DNA from: JBDSSS01 sp039928615
GTDB lineage: Bacteria; Actinomycetota; Actinomycetes; Actinomycetales; Dermatophilaceae
Length of the DNA stretch: 6,599 bases
Reading direction: 5' to 3'
Assembly (NCBI GenBank): GCA_039928615.1
Contig: JBDSSS010000172.1
Location: forward strand, 1 to 6,599
Shown here: positions 1-5,465 of the stretch, in pieces
Position numbering within the stretch: position 1 is the first letter of the stretch
How the letters are laid out: the number at the start of each line of letters is the position of its first letter
Notes under the pieces: model-generated
What the model was told of the DNA's origin: nothing
Database searches by the model: none
Seen by the model: only the letters and a program-made list of their open reading frames with translations
Position numbers and translations under genes: made by a program

Positions 1-25
1 TTCCTCCGCCCGGTGGCGGGGGGAA
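1..25 (-). terminator. Candidate intrinsic terminator hairpin after the nitroreductase gene
   Basis: The first 25 bases fold into a near-perfect hairpin: a TTCCTCCGCC arm, a CGGT loop and a GGCGGGGGGAA arm, with one G-T pair and one bulged base. It lies about 40 bases downstream of the minus-strand stop at 64, where a terminator would be expected. Whether a T-tract follows on the minus strand cannot be seen because the window ends. It could also belong to a neighbouring gene outside the window. Confidence 0.4.
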
Positions 26-63
26 GTGGGCACTCGACTGGGGCGTGAGGGCGGCTCAGATGC

Positions 64-711
64 TCACTCGAAGTGGAGGGAGTCCGTCCGCTCGCGCTTG
101 AGCTCGAAGAAGTAGGGGAAGCTGGCCATCGTCACGGTCGCGTCCCACAGCCGTCCGGCGTCCTCACCCTTGGGGATCCGGGTGATGACGGGACCGAAGA
201 AGGCCACGTCGTTGACGTGGATCGTCGGGGTGCCCACACCCTTGCCGACCTTGTCCATGCCGGCGTGGTGGCTCTTGCGCAGCGCCTCGTCGTAGTCGGT
301 CGAGTCGGCCGCGTCGGCCAGGTCCGCGGGCAGGCCGACCTCGGCGAGCGCCTCGCGGATGACGACGGAGAAGTCGTCGTTGCCCTCGTTGTGGATCCGG
401 CGACCCATCGCGGTGTAGAGGTCGGGGAGCACCTCGTCACCGCGGGACTGCGCCGCGGCGACGGCGACCCGCACCGGGCCCCAAGCCTTCTTCATCATCT
501 CGCGGTACTCGTCGGGCAGATCCTCACCCTCGTTGAGCACGGCGAGGCTCATCACGTGGAACGACACGTCGATGTCACGGACCTTCTCGACCTCGAGGAT
601 CCAGCGCGAGGTGATCCAGCAGAAGGGGCACAGCGGGTCAAACCAGAAGTCCGCCCGGTCGCGGGTGCCCTCCGCGGCGGTGGCGGACGGGGTGGCGGTG
701 GACGTGCTCAC
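64..711 (-). CDS. Mycothiol-dependent nitroreductase, Rv2466c-like DsbA-fold protein
   Basis: This 215-residue protein closely resembles Mycobacterium tuberculosis Rv2466c (about 207 residues), a cytosolic thioredoxin-fold oxidoreductase that uses mycothiol, reduces nitro-compounds and belongs to the SigH thiol-stress regulon. Visible hallmarks are the DFWFDPLCPFCWITSRW stretch with the active-site CXXC at residues 28-31, the GTPTIHVN stretch with the expected cis-proline at 162, and the FFGPV and FPYFFELKR segments near the C-terminus. The active site reads CPFC, whereas I recall CPWC in Rv2466c. There is no signal peptide. The GTG start at 711 is chosen because GGAG lies five bases upstream and the length then fits the family; the open frame reaches 915, but that extension would overlap the DUF952 gene. 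About 120 bases separate it from that gene, including a SigR-type promoter candidate. The family assignment is secure; substrates here are inferred. Confidence 0.93.
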   Translation of the reverse strand: MSTSTATPSATAAEGTRDRADFWFDPLCPFCWITSRWILEVEKVRDIDVSFHVMSLAVLNEGEDLPDEYREMMKKAWGPVRVAVAAAQSRGDEVLPDLYTAMGRRIHNEGNDDFSVVIREALAEVGLPADLADAADSTDYDEALRKSHHAGMDKVGKGVGTPTIHVNDVAFFGPVITRIPKGEDAGRLWDATVTMASFPYFFELKRERTDSLHFE

Positions 712-764
712 GGGCGCTCCGATCTGTGGGGCCGAGGTCTCGGCCGGGCTGGTACCCCCGTGCC

Positions 765-790
765 AACCATCCCGTGGCGCGATGTGTTCC
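765..790 (-). promoter_or_regulatory. SigR/SigH-type ECF promoter candidate for the Rv2466c-like gene
   Basis: On the minus strand the sequence reads GGAAC (790-786), exactly 18 bases, then GTT (767-765). This fits the thiol-stress promoter pattern GGAA(T/C)-N18-GTT described for Streptomyces SigR and mycobacterial SigH. Transcription would begin near 758, giving a leader of roughly 45 bases before the GTG at 711. The downstream gene's mycobacterial homologue is SigH-controlled, which makes the match more than a chance motif. No transcript data are available. Confidence 0.6.
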
Positions 791-817
791 GTCCCCCGCC
801 CTGCTGCGGGTGCCGGA

Positions 818-844
818 GTCAGGCGTGCGGGGTCAGGCGTGCGG
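818..844. repeat. 13-bp tandem duplication at the DUF952 stop codon
   Basis: GTCAGGCGTGCGG occurs at 818-830 and again at 832-844, a 14-bp period. The second copy contains the stop codon and last codons of the minus-strand DUF952 gene; the first lies just downstream. It looks like a small slippage duplication of the gene's 3' end that leaves the reading frame unaffected. No regulatory role is evident. Confidence 0.7.
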
Positions 845-1159
845 AGGCTCGAGCGTGATCGTCGAGACGACGGCGTCGACGTTGACCACCCCGTAGACGT
901 GGGGGAAGCGCTCACCGGTCGACGGGTTCCCCACCTCCCAACGCACCGGCGCCGTGAGGCGCTCCTCGTCGATCACGAGCAGCACGAGCGGCTCAGCCAC
1001 CTCGGCATAGAACCTCGCACGGGTGGCGGGCCACTGCTCCGCGCTCGAGGCGTGGATGAACCCCTCGTCCTCGAGGGTGGCGCCGATCGTCGACTGCGCA
1101 TAGCTGCCGCTGCGCACCGCCGCCTCCCAGTGCCCGGACTGCGCGAGGTGGTAGATCAT
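833..1159 (-). CDS. DUF952 domain protein
   Basis: This 108-residue protein is essentially one DUF952 domain. Recognisable blocks are MIYHLAQSGHWEAA at the N-terminus, a GSYAQST segment, DEGFIHASSAEQ around residues 31-42, a hydrophobic LVLLVIDEERL strand, and the FPHVYG block about 20 residues from the C-terminus. DUF952 proteins are small soluble proteins of unknown biochemical function; I recall the fold being compared with ADP-ribosyltransferase-like proteins, but no activity is assigned here. The ATG at 1159 starts exactly at the conserved IYHLA block, as usual for the family. No good Shine-Dalgarno precedes it; CATACT lies eight bases upstream, so leaderless transcription is possible but unproven. 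It is divergent from the ArfB gene by 80 bases and may be co-transcribed with the downstream nitroreductase. Confidence 0.9.
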   Translation of the reverse strand: MIYHLAQSGHWEAAVRSGSYAQSTIGATLEDEGFIHASSAEQWPATRARFYAEVAEPLVLLVIDEERLTAPVRWEVGNPSTGERFPHVYGVVNVDAVVSTITLEPPHA

Positions 1160-1239
1160 GACGCAGGAGTATGCCGCAGGGCCGGCTGCCGGTCCGCGCC
1201 GCGTCCCCCGCGCCGGCCACGACCGGGCAGACTGGGGCC

Positions 1240-1695
1240 GTGAACGAGCCCGGTGGTGACCTCGTGGTGGCGCCCGGCCCGGGCCTGCCCCGGGGACTCA
1301 CGGTGCCTGCGGGAGAGCTGCTCGAGCGCTTCAGCCGCTCGGCCGGGCCGGGCGGGCAGGGGGTCAACACGACGGACAGCCGCGTAGAGCTGCTCTTCGA
1401 GCCGGGTACGTCGACGGCCCTCAGCGACGAGCAGCGCCGCCGGCTCGAGGAGGCGTGGGGCTCTCGGCTCGTCGCGGGCCGGGTGTCCGTCGTCGCGTCG
1501 GAGCGACGGTCACAGCTGCGCAACCGAGCGGCTGCTCGCGAGCGCCTGGCGGCGATGCTGCGTGAGGCCCTCGCCCCTCCGCCCCCGCCCCGGCGGGCCA
1601 CCCGTCGCACTCGTGGCTCGCAGGGCCGGCGCCTCCAGGCGAAGAAGCAACGTGGTCAGCTCAAGGTCCAACGCGGCCCGGTCGCACCCGACTGA
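1240..1695 (+). CDS. arfB: Alternative ribosome-rescue factor ArfB (peptidyl-tRNA hydrolase)
   Basis: This 151-residue protein has the ArfB/YaeJ layout: a compact release-factor catalytic domain and a basic tail. ArfB enters ribosomes stalled on mRNA lacking a stop codon and hydrolyses the peptidyl-tRNA. The catalytic GGQ is at residues 38-40 within SAGPGGQGVNTTDSRVEL, the family signature. The tail from about residue 115 (RRATRRTRGSQGRRLQAKK, then a QRG-type ending) matches the positively charged tail that sits in the empty mRNA channel. A stop-codon recognition domain, as in RF1/RF2, is absent. The frame is open to an ATG at 1171, but the GTG at 1240 gives a normal length (E. coli ArfB is 140 residues) and avoids a low-complexity leader; GTG at 1267 is an alternative. 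It converges on the GAF-ANTAR gene with only 29 bases between stops. Confidence 0.9.
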   Translation: MNEPGGDLVVAPGPGLPRGLTVPAGELLERFSRSAGPGGQGVNTTDSRVELLFEPGTSTALSDEQRRRLEEAWGSRLVAGRVSVVASERRSQLRNRAAARERLAAMLREALAPPPPPRRATRRTRGSQGRRLQAKKQRGQLKVQRGPVAPD

Positions 1696-1733
1696 ACGCT
1701 CAGCGGCATACCGTCGGAGTGCCGTCAGTGCGT
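1696..1733. terminator. Candidate two-way terminator between arfB and the GAF-ANTAR gene
   Basis: An imperfect hairpin fills the gap between convergent stops. The outer arms are ACGC (1696-1699) and GCGT (1730-1733). The inner arms are CGGCA (1704-1708) and TGCCG (1720-1724), with mismatches between and an 11-base loop. It overlaps the GAF-ANTAR stop at 1725-1727 and has no T-tract on either strand. The left arm includes one copy of the CGGCATAC octamer. The structure is weaker than the palindrome at 5434. Confidence 0.35.
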
Positions 1734-2432
1734 CGGGTTCGGCAGCGGCGCGGCCGCACCGCGCACGACCTGCTCAGCAGCGTCCGAGAGGGTGAGCCGT
1801 CCTGGCTCAGCGATCCGACGCCGCGCCTCGAAGGCTTCGTCGGCGTCGAGTCCCCGCTGGTGGGCCAGCACGCCCTTGGCCTGCTCGATGACGGTCCGGC
1901 CCGCGAGCGCGCTCTCGGTGCGCCTGACGACCTCGGCGGCGAGCAGCGGCTCGGTGCGCAGGATCACGAGGGTGGCGATGTCGGCGAAGGCCTGTCCGAG
2001 CACGTGGTCCGCGACGTCACCCGCGTCGGTCAGGAGCACGTTGAGGGCCCCGATCGTCTTGCCGTGCCATCGCAGTGGGTAGGCCTGCACCGCAGCGAAA
2101 CCCGCGGCCACGACCCGCGGCCCGACGGCGGGCCAGCGGGCGAGGATGGGGCCGGCCCCGTGCTCGGAGACCAGCGTCCCGGACCGGACGGTCTCACCCC
2201 AGGGGCCCGAGCGGAGCTGTGCCTGGTAGAGGTCGAGCTCGGCGGAGCGGTGAGACGTCGACGACAGCAGCTCGTAGCCGCCGTCATCGTCGGAGACGAG
2301 CAGTCCGATCGCGCCGGCGGAGAGGGCGAGCTGGGCATCCGTGAGCAGGGCGTCGAGCACCCCGGTGACGTCGTAGTCGTGAACGATGGCCGACGCCGCC
2401 CGCGCGAACGCTCTGGCAGCGGTGTCACTCAT
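1725..2432 (-). CDS. GAF-ANTAR regulator, second gene of tandem pair
   Basis: This 235-residue protein has an N-terminal GAF sensor domain (about 10-158) and a C-terminal ANTAR domain (about 172-225). ANTAR domains bind paired RNA hairpins and prevent transcription termination; GAF domains bind small ligands or mediate contacts. GAF features include the HGAGPILARWPAVG and GFAAVQAYPLRW blocks and the IGALNVLL strand. The ANTAR part carries the standard RTVIEQAKGVLA helix, then DADEAFEARRRIAE and LSDAAEQVV, though the middle appears about a residue short of the usual pattern. The ATG at 2432 overlaps the upstream gene's stop (ATGA), so translation is probably coupled; only a weak ribosome-binding site is visible. 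No kinase or receiver domain is present, so any signal is presumably sensed by the GAF domain. The ligand and target RNAs are unknown. Confidence 0.88.
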   Translation of the reverse strand: MSDTAARAFARAASAIVHDYDVTGVLDALLTDAQLALSAGAIGLLVSDDDGGYELLSSTSHRSAELDLYQAQLRSGPWGETVRSGTLVSEHGAGPILARWPAVGPRVVAAGFAAVQAYPLRWHGKTIGALNVLLTDAGDVADHVLGQAFADIATLVILRTEPLLAAEVVRRTESALAGRTVIEQAKGVLAHQRGLDADEAFEARRRIAEPGRLTLSDAAEQVVRGAAAPLPNPTH

Positions 2433-3172
2433 GACTCGTCGGTCCCGTCGCTGGGTTCGGTGGCGGTGGTGGGGTCCATCGCGCTGAAGTCGATCTCGCG
2501 GCGCAGGACGGCGTCGGCGACCTCGAAAAGGGTCGCGTCGCGGGCGAAGGCGTGCGCGCGCAGGATCGCGAGCGCGTCGACGGGCTGGAGGTGGAGCTGG
2601 GCCACGACCATGCCGGTGGCCTGGTGGACGAGGGACCGGGATCGCCACGGCCCCGTCTCCGCGGCGTCCTCGGCGCGAGCGGAGGTGAGCAGCGCCCCAC
2701 CGACGGCGTCAACGAGGAACTGCACCGAGGCCTCGGCGAGCGCGAGGCGACCGTCGACGTCGTGGTGGCAGGTGAGCACCCCGAGGACGACCCGGGCCGG
2801 GTGGATCGGGATGGCCTCGACGGCGAGCGCCCCGAAGGCCGCTCGGGCCGCCTGGTCGAACTGGGGCCACCGCGCGTCGCCGGCGCCGGCGCCGGTGCCG
2901 ATCTCGGCCCGGACCCGCTGCCCCGAGCTGAAGGCGGTCGCGCCCGGCCCCTCGCCGAGGACCTCCTGGAGGTCCTCGAGGCGCCTGGCCCGAACGTCGG
3001 TGGCGCACAGGGTGACCCGGTCCTGGGTCGTGTACGACAGGGTCAGCGCGGCTCCCCTGGCTCCCATGATGCGGACGACGCCGTTGCAGAGGCGGTCGGC
3101 GAGCGGCCTGGACGCCGGTTGGCCGGCCATGGCCCGGGCGAGCTCGGCGAGGATCGCGGCCTTGGCGTCCAC
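2429..3172 (-). CDS. GAF-ANTAR regulator, first gene of tandem pair
   Basis: This 247-residue protein has a GAF-like domain at about 20-165 (LGEGPGATAF and RWPQFDQAARAAFGALAVEA blocks) and a divergent ANTAR domain at about 175-228. The latter has WRSRSLVHQATGMVVAQLHL where its partner has the canonical IEQAKGVL, followed by DALAILRAHAFARDATLFEVADAVL. The AKG lysine position is threonine, so RNA contacts may differ. The GTG at 3172 is chosen because an AGAGG ribosome-binding site lies just upstream and the protein then starts at the expected domain boundary; the frame is open to an ATG at 3328, but that stretch is repeat-containing intergenic DNA. It overlaps the next gene by four bases. ANTAR proteins commonly act as dimers, so a heterodimer with the neighbour is plausible inference. 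It diverges from the dehydrogenase gene. Confidence 0.85.
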   Translation of the reverse strand: MDAKAAILAELARAMAGQPASRPLADRLCNGVVRIMGARGAALTLSYTTQDRVTLCATDVRARRLEDLQEVLGEGPGATAFSSGQRVRAEIGTGAGAGDARWPQFDQAARAAFGALAVEAIPIHPARVVLGVLTCHHDVDGRLALAEASVQFLVDAVGGALLTSARAEDAAETGPWRSRSLVHQATGMVVAQLHLQPVDALAILRAHAFARDATLFEVADAVLRREIDFSAMDPTTATEPSDGTDES

Positions 3173-3275
3173 GGCACCTCTTCGCTCGCGATGAGCCGTA
3201 GTGCCAGCAGGCGGGCGGCGTCCCCAGCATGTCACCTCCCCGAGCACCGGCGTCCCAGGCGTGACCTGCCCGGCC

Positions 3276-3409
3276 CCGCCCCTTTCGTCGCCCGGGCTAC
3301 CAAACTGGCGGGAAACCACGTCGTTCACCGCACGTTTCGTAGCCCGGGCAACTACAACGGCGGCCCGCCGCCCGCAGGCCGCACGTTTCGTAGCCCGGGC
3401 GACGGAAAC
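3276..3409. repeat. Three palindromic operator-like repeats at 51-52 bp spacing
   Basis: Three copies of a roughly 25-bp element with core TTTCGT(A/C)GCCCGGGCNAC occupy 3276-3300, 3328-3352 and 3379-3403. The second and third are identical over 22 bases; the first matches 19 of those 22. Each is centred on CCCGGG with symmetric half-sites GTNGCCC/GGGCNAC, and copies 1 and 3 have further outward symmetry (TTTCG against NNAAA). Centres are at about 3293.5, 3345.5 and 3396.5, so spacing is close to five helical turns and all three would face the same side of the helix. The intervening 26-27 bases are unrelated. This looks like an array of binding sites for a dimeric regulator. The regulator is not identified, and the array could serve either divergent promoter. 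Confidence 0.8.
3310..3336 (+). promoter_or_regulatory. ECF-type promoter candidate overlapping repeat copy 2
   Basis: GGGAAA at 3310-3315 is followed after exactly 18 bases by GTT at 3334-3336, the spacing of SigR/SigH-type promoters. It points toward the dehydrogenase gene. The -10 element and predicted start would fall inside the second palindromic repeat, so a protein bound there could block it. The -35 is not perfect, and the implied leader of about 255 bases is long, so this is weaker than the candidate at 765. Confidence 0.3.
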
Positions 3410-3423
3410 AGAGACAAGAGAGG

Positions 3424-3437
3424 GGTATGCCGCTCAG
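3424..3437 (+). repeat. Copy of intergenic word GGTATGCCGCTCAG
   Basis: This 14-base word recurs identically at 5421-5434 and, with one mismatch, in reverse at 1699-1712. All three are intergenic and contain the over-represented octamer GTATGCCG. The other two copies sit at terminators between convergent genes. This one lies in the divergent region just downstream of the palindromic array, so a shared terminator role is not obvious. Confidence 0.6.
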
Positions 3438-3548
3438 GCCGTGTGCCGGTCATCGGCCCGATCGACTCGAGAAGCGCGGCTACCTCACCCGTCAGCCCGA
3501 CCCAACGACGGCGGTCGCGGCCCCAGGGGGTGATACTGGACGGTAACC

Positions 3549-3563
3549 GCCTCGCTTCGAGGC
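3549..3563 (+). promoter_or_regulatory. Leader hairpin before the dehydrogenase gene
   Basis: GCCTCG, CTT and CGAGGC form a perfect six-base-pair stem with a three-base loop, 35 bases before the ATG at 3599. Outer GGTGA (3529-3533) and TCACC (3566-3570) can pair around it. There is no T-tract, so it is not a standard terminator. The loop is not the hexaloop with conserved A and G expected of an ANTAR RNA target. A weak CCTC/GAGG pairing (3582-3592) also covers part of the ribosome-binding site. Function is unknown. Confidence 0.35.
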
Positions 3564-3598
3564 TGTCACCGATCCGCAGGACCTCGACGAGGAGAGCC

Positions 3599-5356
3599 AT
3601 GAGCACGGAATCGACCGCCCAGACCTTCAGCCCCACCCCGGAGGGCGAGCTGCCGAGCGAGGAGCGCGCCCGGCTCGACGCCATCGTCATGGGGATGAAG
3701 GAGGGCGAGTCGCGGTGGGCCGCGCTCGACCTGCCGGCCCGTGTCACGCTCCTCGCGGAGGTGCACCGCACCGTCGCCGCGGCCGCCGACGCGTGGGTCG
3801 CCGGCGCCGTGCAGGCCAAGGGCCTCGCTGCCACCTCGCCGCTCGTCGGCGAGGAGTGGACCTCAGGTCCCTACTGCACGCTGACCGCCCTGCTCGCCCT
3901 CCAGCACTCGCTCAGCGCCGTGGCCGCCGGTCGCAGCCCGCTCGACGGGAAGAAGCTCGGCACCGCCCCCGGCGGTCGGGTCACCGTCCCGGCGCTCCCC
4001 TCCAACCGCTTCGAGTACCTCCTCCTGCACGGCTTCACGGCCGACGTGTGGATCCGGCCCGGAGTGACCGCTGACCAGGTGCGCTCACGCGCCGGTCTCG
4101 GGGCGCGCACCCCGTCGGAGACCGCCGGGGTCGGCCTCGTCCTCGGCGCAGGCAACATCACCTCGATCGCCCCGCTCGACGTCCTCTACGAGCTCGTGGC
4201 CCACAACAGGGTCGTCGTCCTCAAGCTCAACCCGACCCTCGACGCGCTGCTCCCGGCATACGAGGCGGCCTTCGCTCCCCTCATCGACCTCGGGGTCCTG
4301 CGCATCGTCGCGGGCGGCGGCGATGTGGGCGCCTACCTCAGCCAGCACGAGGGCATCTCCCACGTGCACATCACCGGCAGTGCAGCCACCCACGACCTCA
4401 TCGTCTGGGGCCGCGGCGAGGATGCCGCCGAGCGCCGGGCCGCGGGCACGCCACTGCTGGGGACACCGATCACGAGCGAGCTCGGGGGTGTCTCGCCGAT
4501 CATCGTGGTGCCCGGCGACTGGTCGGCGGCAGACCTCGCCTACCAGGCCCGGCACGTCGCGACCCAACGCCTGCACAACGGTGGCTACAACTGCATCGCC
4601 GGTCAGGTCGTCGTCCTCAGCAGCGACTGGCCGCAGCGCGAGGACTTCGTCGAGCAGCTGCGCATCGCGATGGACAAGGCCCCCGGTCGCGCTCCGTGGT
4701 ATCCGCGCAGCGGCGAGCGCGTCGAGTCCGCGGCGACGTCCTTCGCCGACGCACGACGCCTCGGGCCCGACGGCGGGCGCCTGCTCGTCGACGCCCGGGG
4801 CTCCGCGACCGCATCCGTCGTGGAGACCACGGAGTACTTCGCTCCCGTGCTCGGGATCGTCGACGTCTCCGGCACCGGGAAAGCCTTTCTCGATGCGGCC
4901 GTCGACCTCGTCAACGACGACTTCGTCGGCACGCTCGGCGCCAACGTGCTCGTCGACCCCGCGACCCTCAAGAGCCTTGGGACGGTCTTCGATGACGCCG
5001 TCGCGCGGCTCGAGTACGGGACCGTGGCCGTCAACGCCTGGACCGGCGTCGGGTTCCTCACCGCGAACGCCTCGTGGGGCGCCTTCCCCGGGCACACCCT
5101 CGAGGACGTGGGCAGCGGGATCGGCGTCGTGCACAACGCGTTCCTGCTCGACGACGTCGAGCGCACCGTCGTCCGCGGGCCGTTCCGACCCTTCCCCCGA
5201 TCGGCCGCCGGCGGCGAGTTCGCACTCAGCCCGACGCCGCCGTGGTTCGTGTCGGCTCGCAGCGCGCGCACGACCGGCGAGCTGCTCACCCGCTTCGCCG
5301 CCAAGCCGTCGTGGGGCAAGCTCCCCCGCATCTTCGGGTCGGCGTTCCGCGCCTGA
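3599..5356 (+). CDS. Aldehyde dehydrogenase superfamily protein, NAD(P)-dependent
   Basis: This 585-residue protein belongs to the ALDH superfamily, which oxidises aldehydes with NAD(P)+ through a thiohemiacetal on a catalytic cysteine. The likely nucleophile is Cys332 in HNGGYNCIAGQVVV. The general base is probably Glu294 in SELGG, and the cofactor-domain turn is HITGSAA (257-263). The usual PWN motif is replaced by VLGAGNITSIAPLD, with Asn186 as the oxyanion-hole candidate. VVVLKLNP (205-212) carries the expected cofactor lysine. It is longer than typical 480-500-residue ALDHs, with an N-terminal helical region of about 170 residues before the Rossmann core and an extended C-terminus (FRPFPRS onward). 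There is no signal peptide or membrane segment. The ATG at 3599 follows GAGGAG at good spacing; the upstream open frame is an antisense shadow. The substrate cannot be told. Acyl-CoA-reductase-type chemistry is an alternative within the superfamily. Confidence 0.88.
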   Translation: MSTESTAQTFSPTPEGELPSEERARLDAIVMGMKEGESRWAALDLPARVTLLAEVHRTVAAAADAWVAGAVQAKGLAATSPLVGEEWTSGPYCTLTALLALQHSLSAVAAGRSPLDGKKLGTAPGGRVTVPALPSNRFEYLLLHGFTADVWIRPGVTADQVRSRAGLGARTPSETAGVGLVLGAGNITSIAPLDVLYELVAHNRVVVLKLNPTLDALLPAYEAAFAPLIDLGVLRIVAGGGDVGAYLSQHEGISHVHITGSAATHDLIVWGRGEDAAERRAAGTPLLGTPITSELGGVSPIIVVPGDWSAADLAYQARHVATQRLHNGGYNCIAGQVVVLSSDWPQREDFVEQLRIAMDKAPGRAPWYPRSGERVESAATSFADARRLGPDGGRLLVDARGSATASVVETTEYFAPVLGIVDVSGTGKAFLDAAVDLVNDDFVGTLGANVLVDPATLKSLGTVFDDAVARLEYGTVAVNAWTGVGFLTANASWGAFPGHTLEDVGSGIGVVHNAFLLDDVERTVVRGPFRPFPRSAAGGEFALSPTPPWFVSARSARTTGELLTRFAAKPSWGKLPRIFGSAFRA

Positions 5357-5420
5357 GCGGGCGGTGGGGTTGGGCGCTGGTCGGTGCGGACCGGCGGCCG
5401 TCGTCGATGGAACGCGCCGA

Positions 5421-5434
5421 GGTATGCCGCTCAG
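5421..5434 (+). repeat. Second copy of intergenic word GGTATGCCGCTCAG
   Basis: This is identical to the word at 3424-3437. It directly abuts the large palindrome that starts at 5434, sharing its last G. It contains the octamer GTATGCCG, discussed in the findings as over-represented throughout the window. Confidence 0.6.
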
Positions 5435-5465
5435 TCCCTGACCGACGACGTCGTCGGTCAGGGAC
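5434..5465. terminator. Perfect 32-bp palindrome, probable two-way terminator
   Basis: The arm GTCCCTGACCGACGAC is followed immediately by its exact reverse complement, giving a 32-base perfect inverted repeat; as RNA this is a 14-base-pair stem with an ACGT loop. It lies 77 bases after the dehydrogenase stop and includes the stop codon of the convergent sigma gene (5458-5460). No T-tract follows on either strand, consistent with the U-less hairpin terminators often proposed in actinobacteria. A protein-binding site is the alternative. Confidence 0.75.

Larger units (their letters stand above)
3173..3598. other. 426-bp non-coding divergent region between the GAF-ANTAR and dehydrogenase genes
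   Basis: I find no convincing gene here. Open frames crossing it are low-complexity, and one plus-strand frame (3201-3533) repeats FVARAT only because a DNA repeat lies in phase with it. From left to right it holds the minus-strand ribosome-binding site for the GTG at 3172, a three-copy palindromic repeat (3276-3409), an ECF-like promoter candidate (3310-3336), a GGTATGCCGCTCAG copy at 3424 and a leader hairpin at 3549-3563. A GATACT at 3532-3537 resembles a -10 box for the dehydrogenase, but no -35 sequence is evident. The segment about 3440-3530 shows nothing I can interpret. Confidence 0.7.

Noticed and set aside
712..915. N-terminal extension of the Rv2466c-like protein to an ATG at 915
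   Set aside because: The extra 68 residues are low-complexity, overlap the DUF952 gene and the promoter candidate, and are absent from the family.
2709..3230. Minus-strand ATG at 3230 preceded by a strong GGAGG site
   Set aside because: It is out of frame with the GAF-ANTAR gene and encodes a low-complexity Arg/Pro/Gly shadow. I considered a leader peptide or frameshift, but the GTG at 3172 gives an intact domain start with its own ribosome-binding site.
3276..3403. CRISPR-like layout: three repeats of about 25 bp with 26-27-bp spacers
   Set aside because: The first copy differs from the other two, the spacers are shorter than usual, there are only three units and no cas genes, and the position between divergent promoters with internal symmetry fits operators better.
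3201..3533. Plus-strand open frame of 110 codons with repeated FVARAT
   Set aside because: The peptide repeat is a by-product of the DNA repeat: the 51-bp interval equals 17 codons. There is no ribosome-binding site or recognisable domain.
3549..3563. Leader hairpin as an ANTAR antitermination target
   Set aside because: The loop is three bases, not a hexaloop with conserved A and G, no second matching hairpin is visible, and no terminator follows.
2552..3598. Upstream extension of the dehydrogenase reading frame by about 349 codons
   Set aside because: It runs antisense through the GAF-ANTAR gene and the palindromic array. The ATG at 3599 has a good ribosome-binding site and starts a normal protein.
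4085..5134. Long minus-strand open frame opposite the dehydrogenase (349 codons)
   Set aside because: It is a typical high-GC antisense shadow rich in Asp/Glu/Gly/Val with no domain; the plus strand encodes a clear enzyme.
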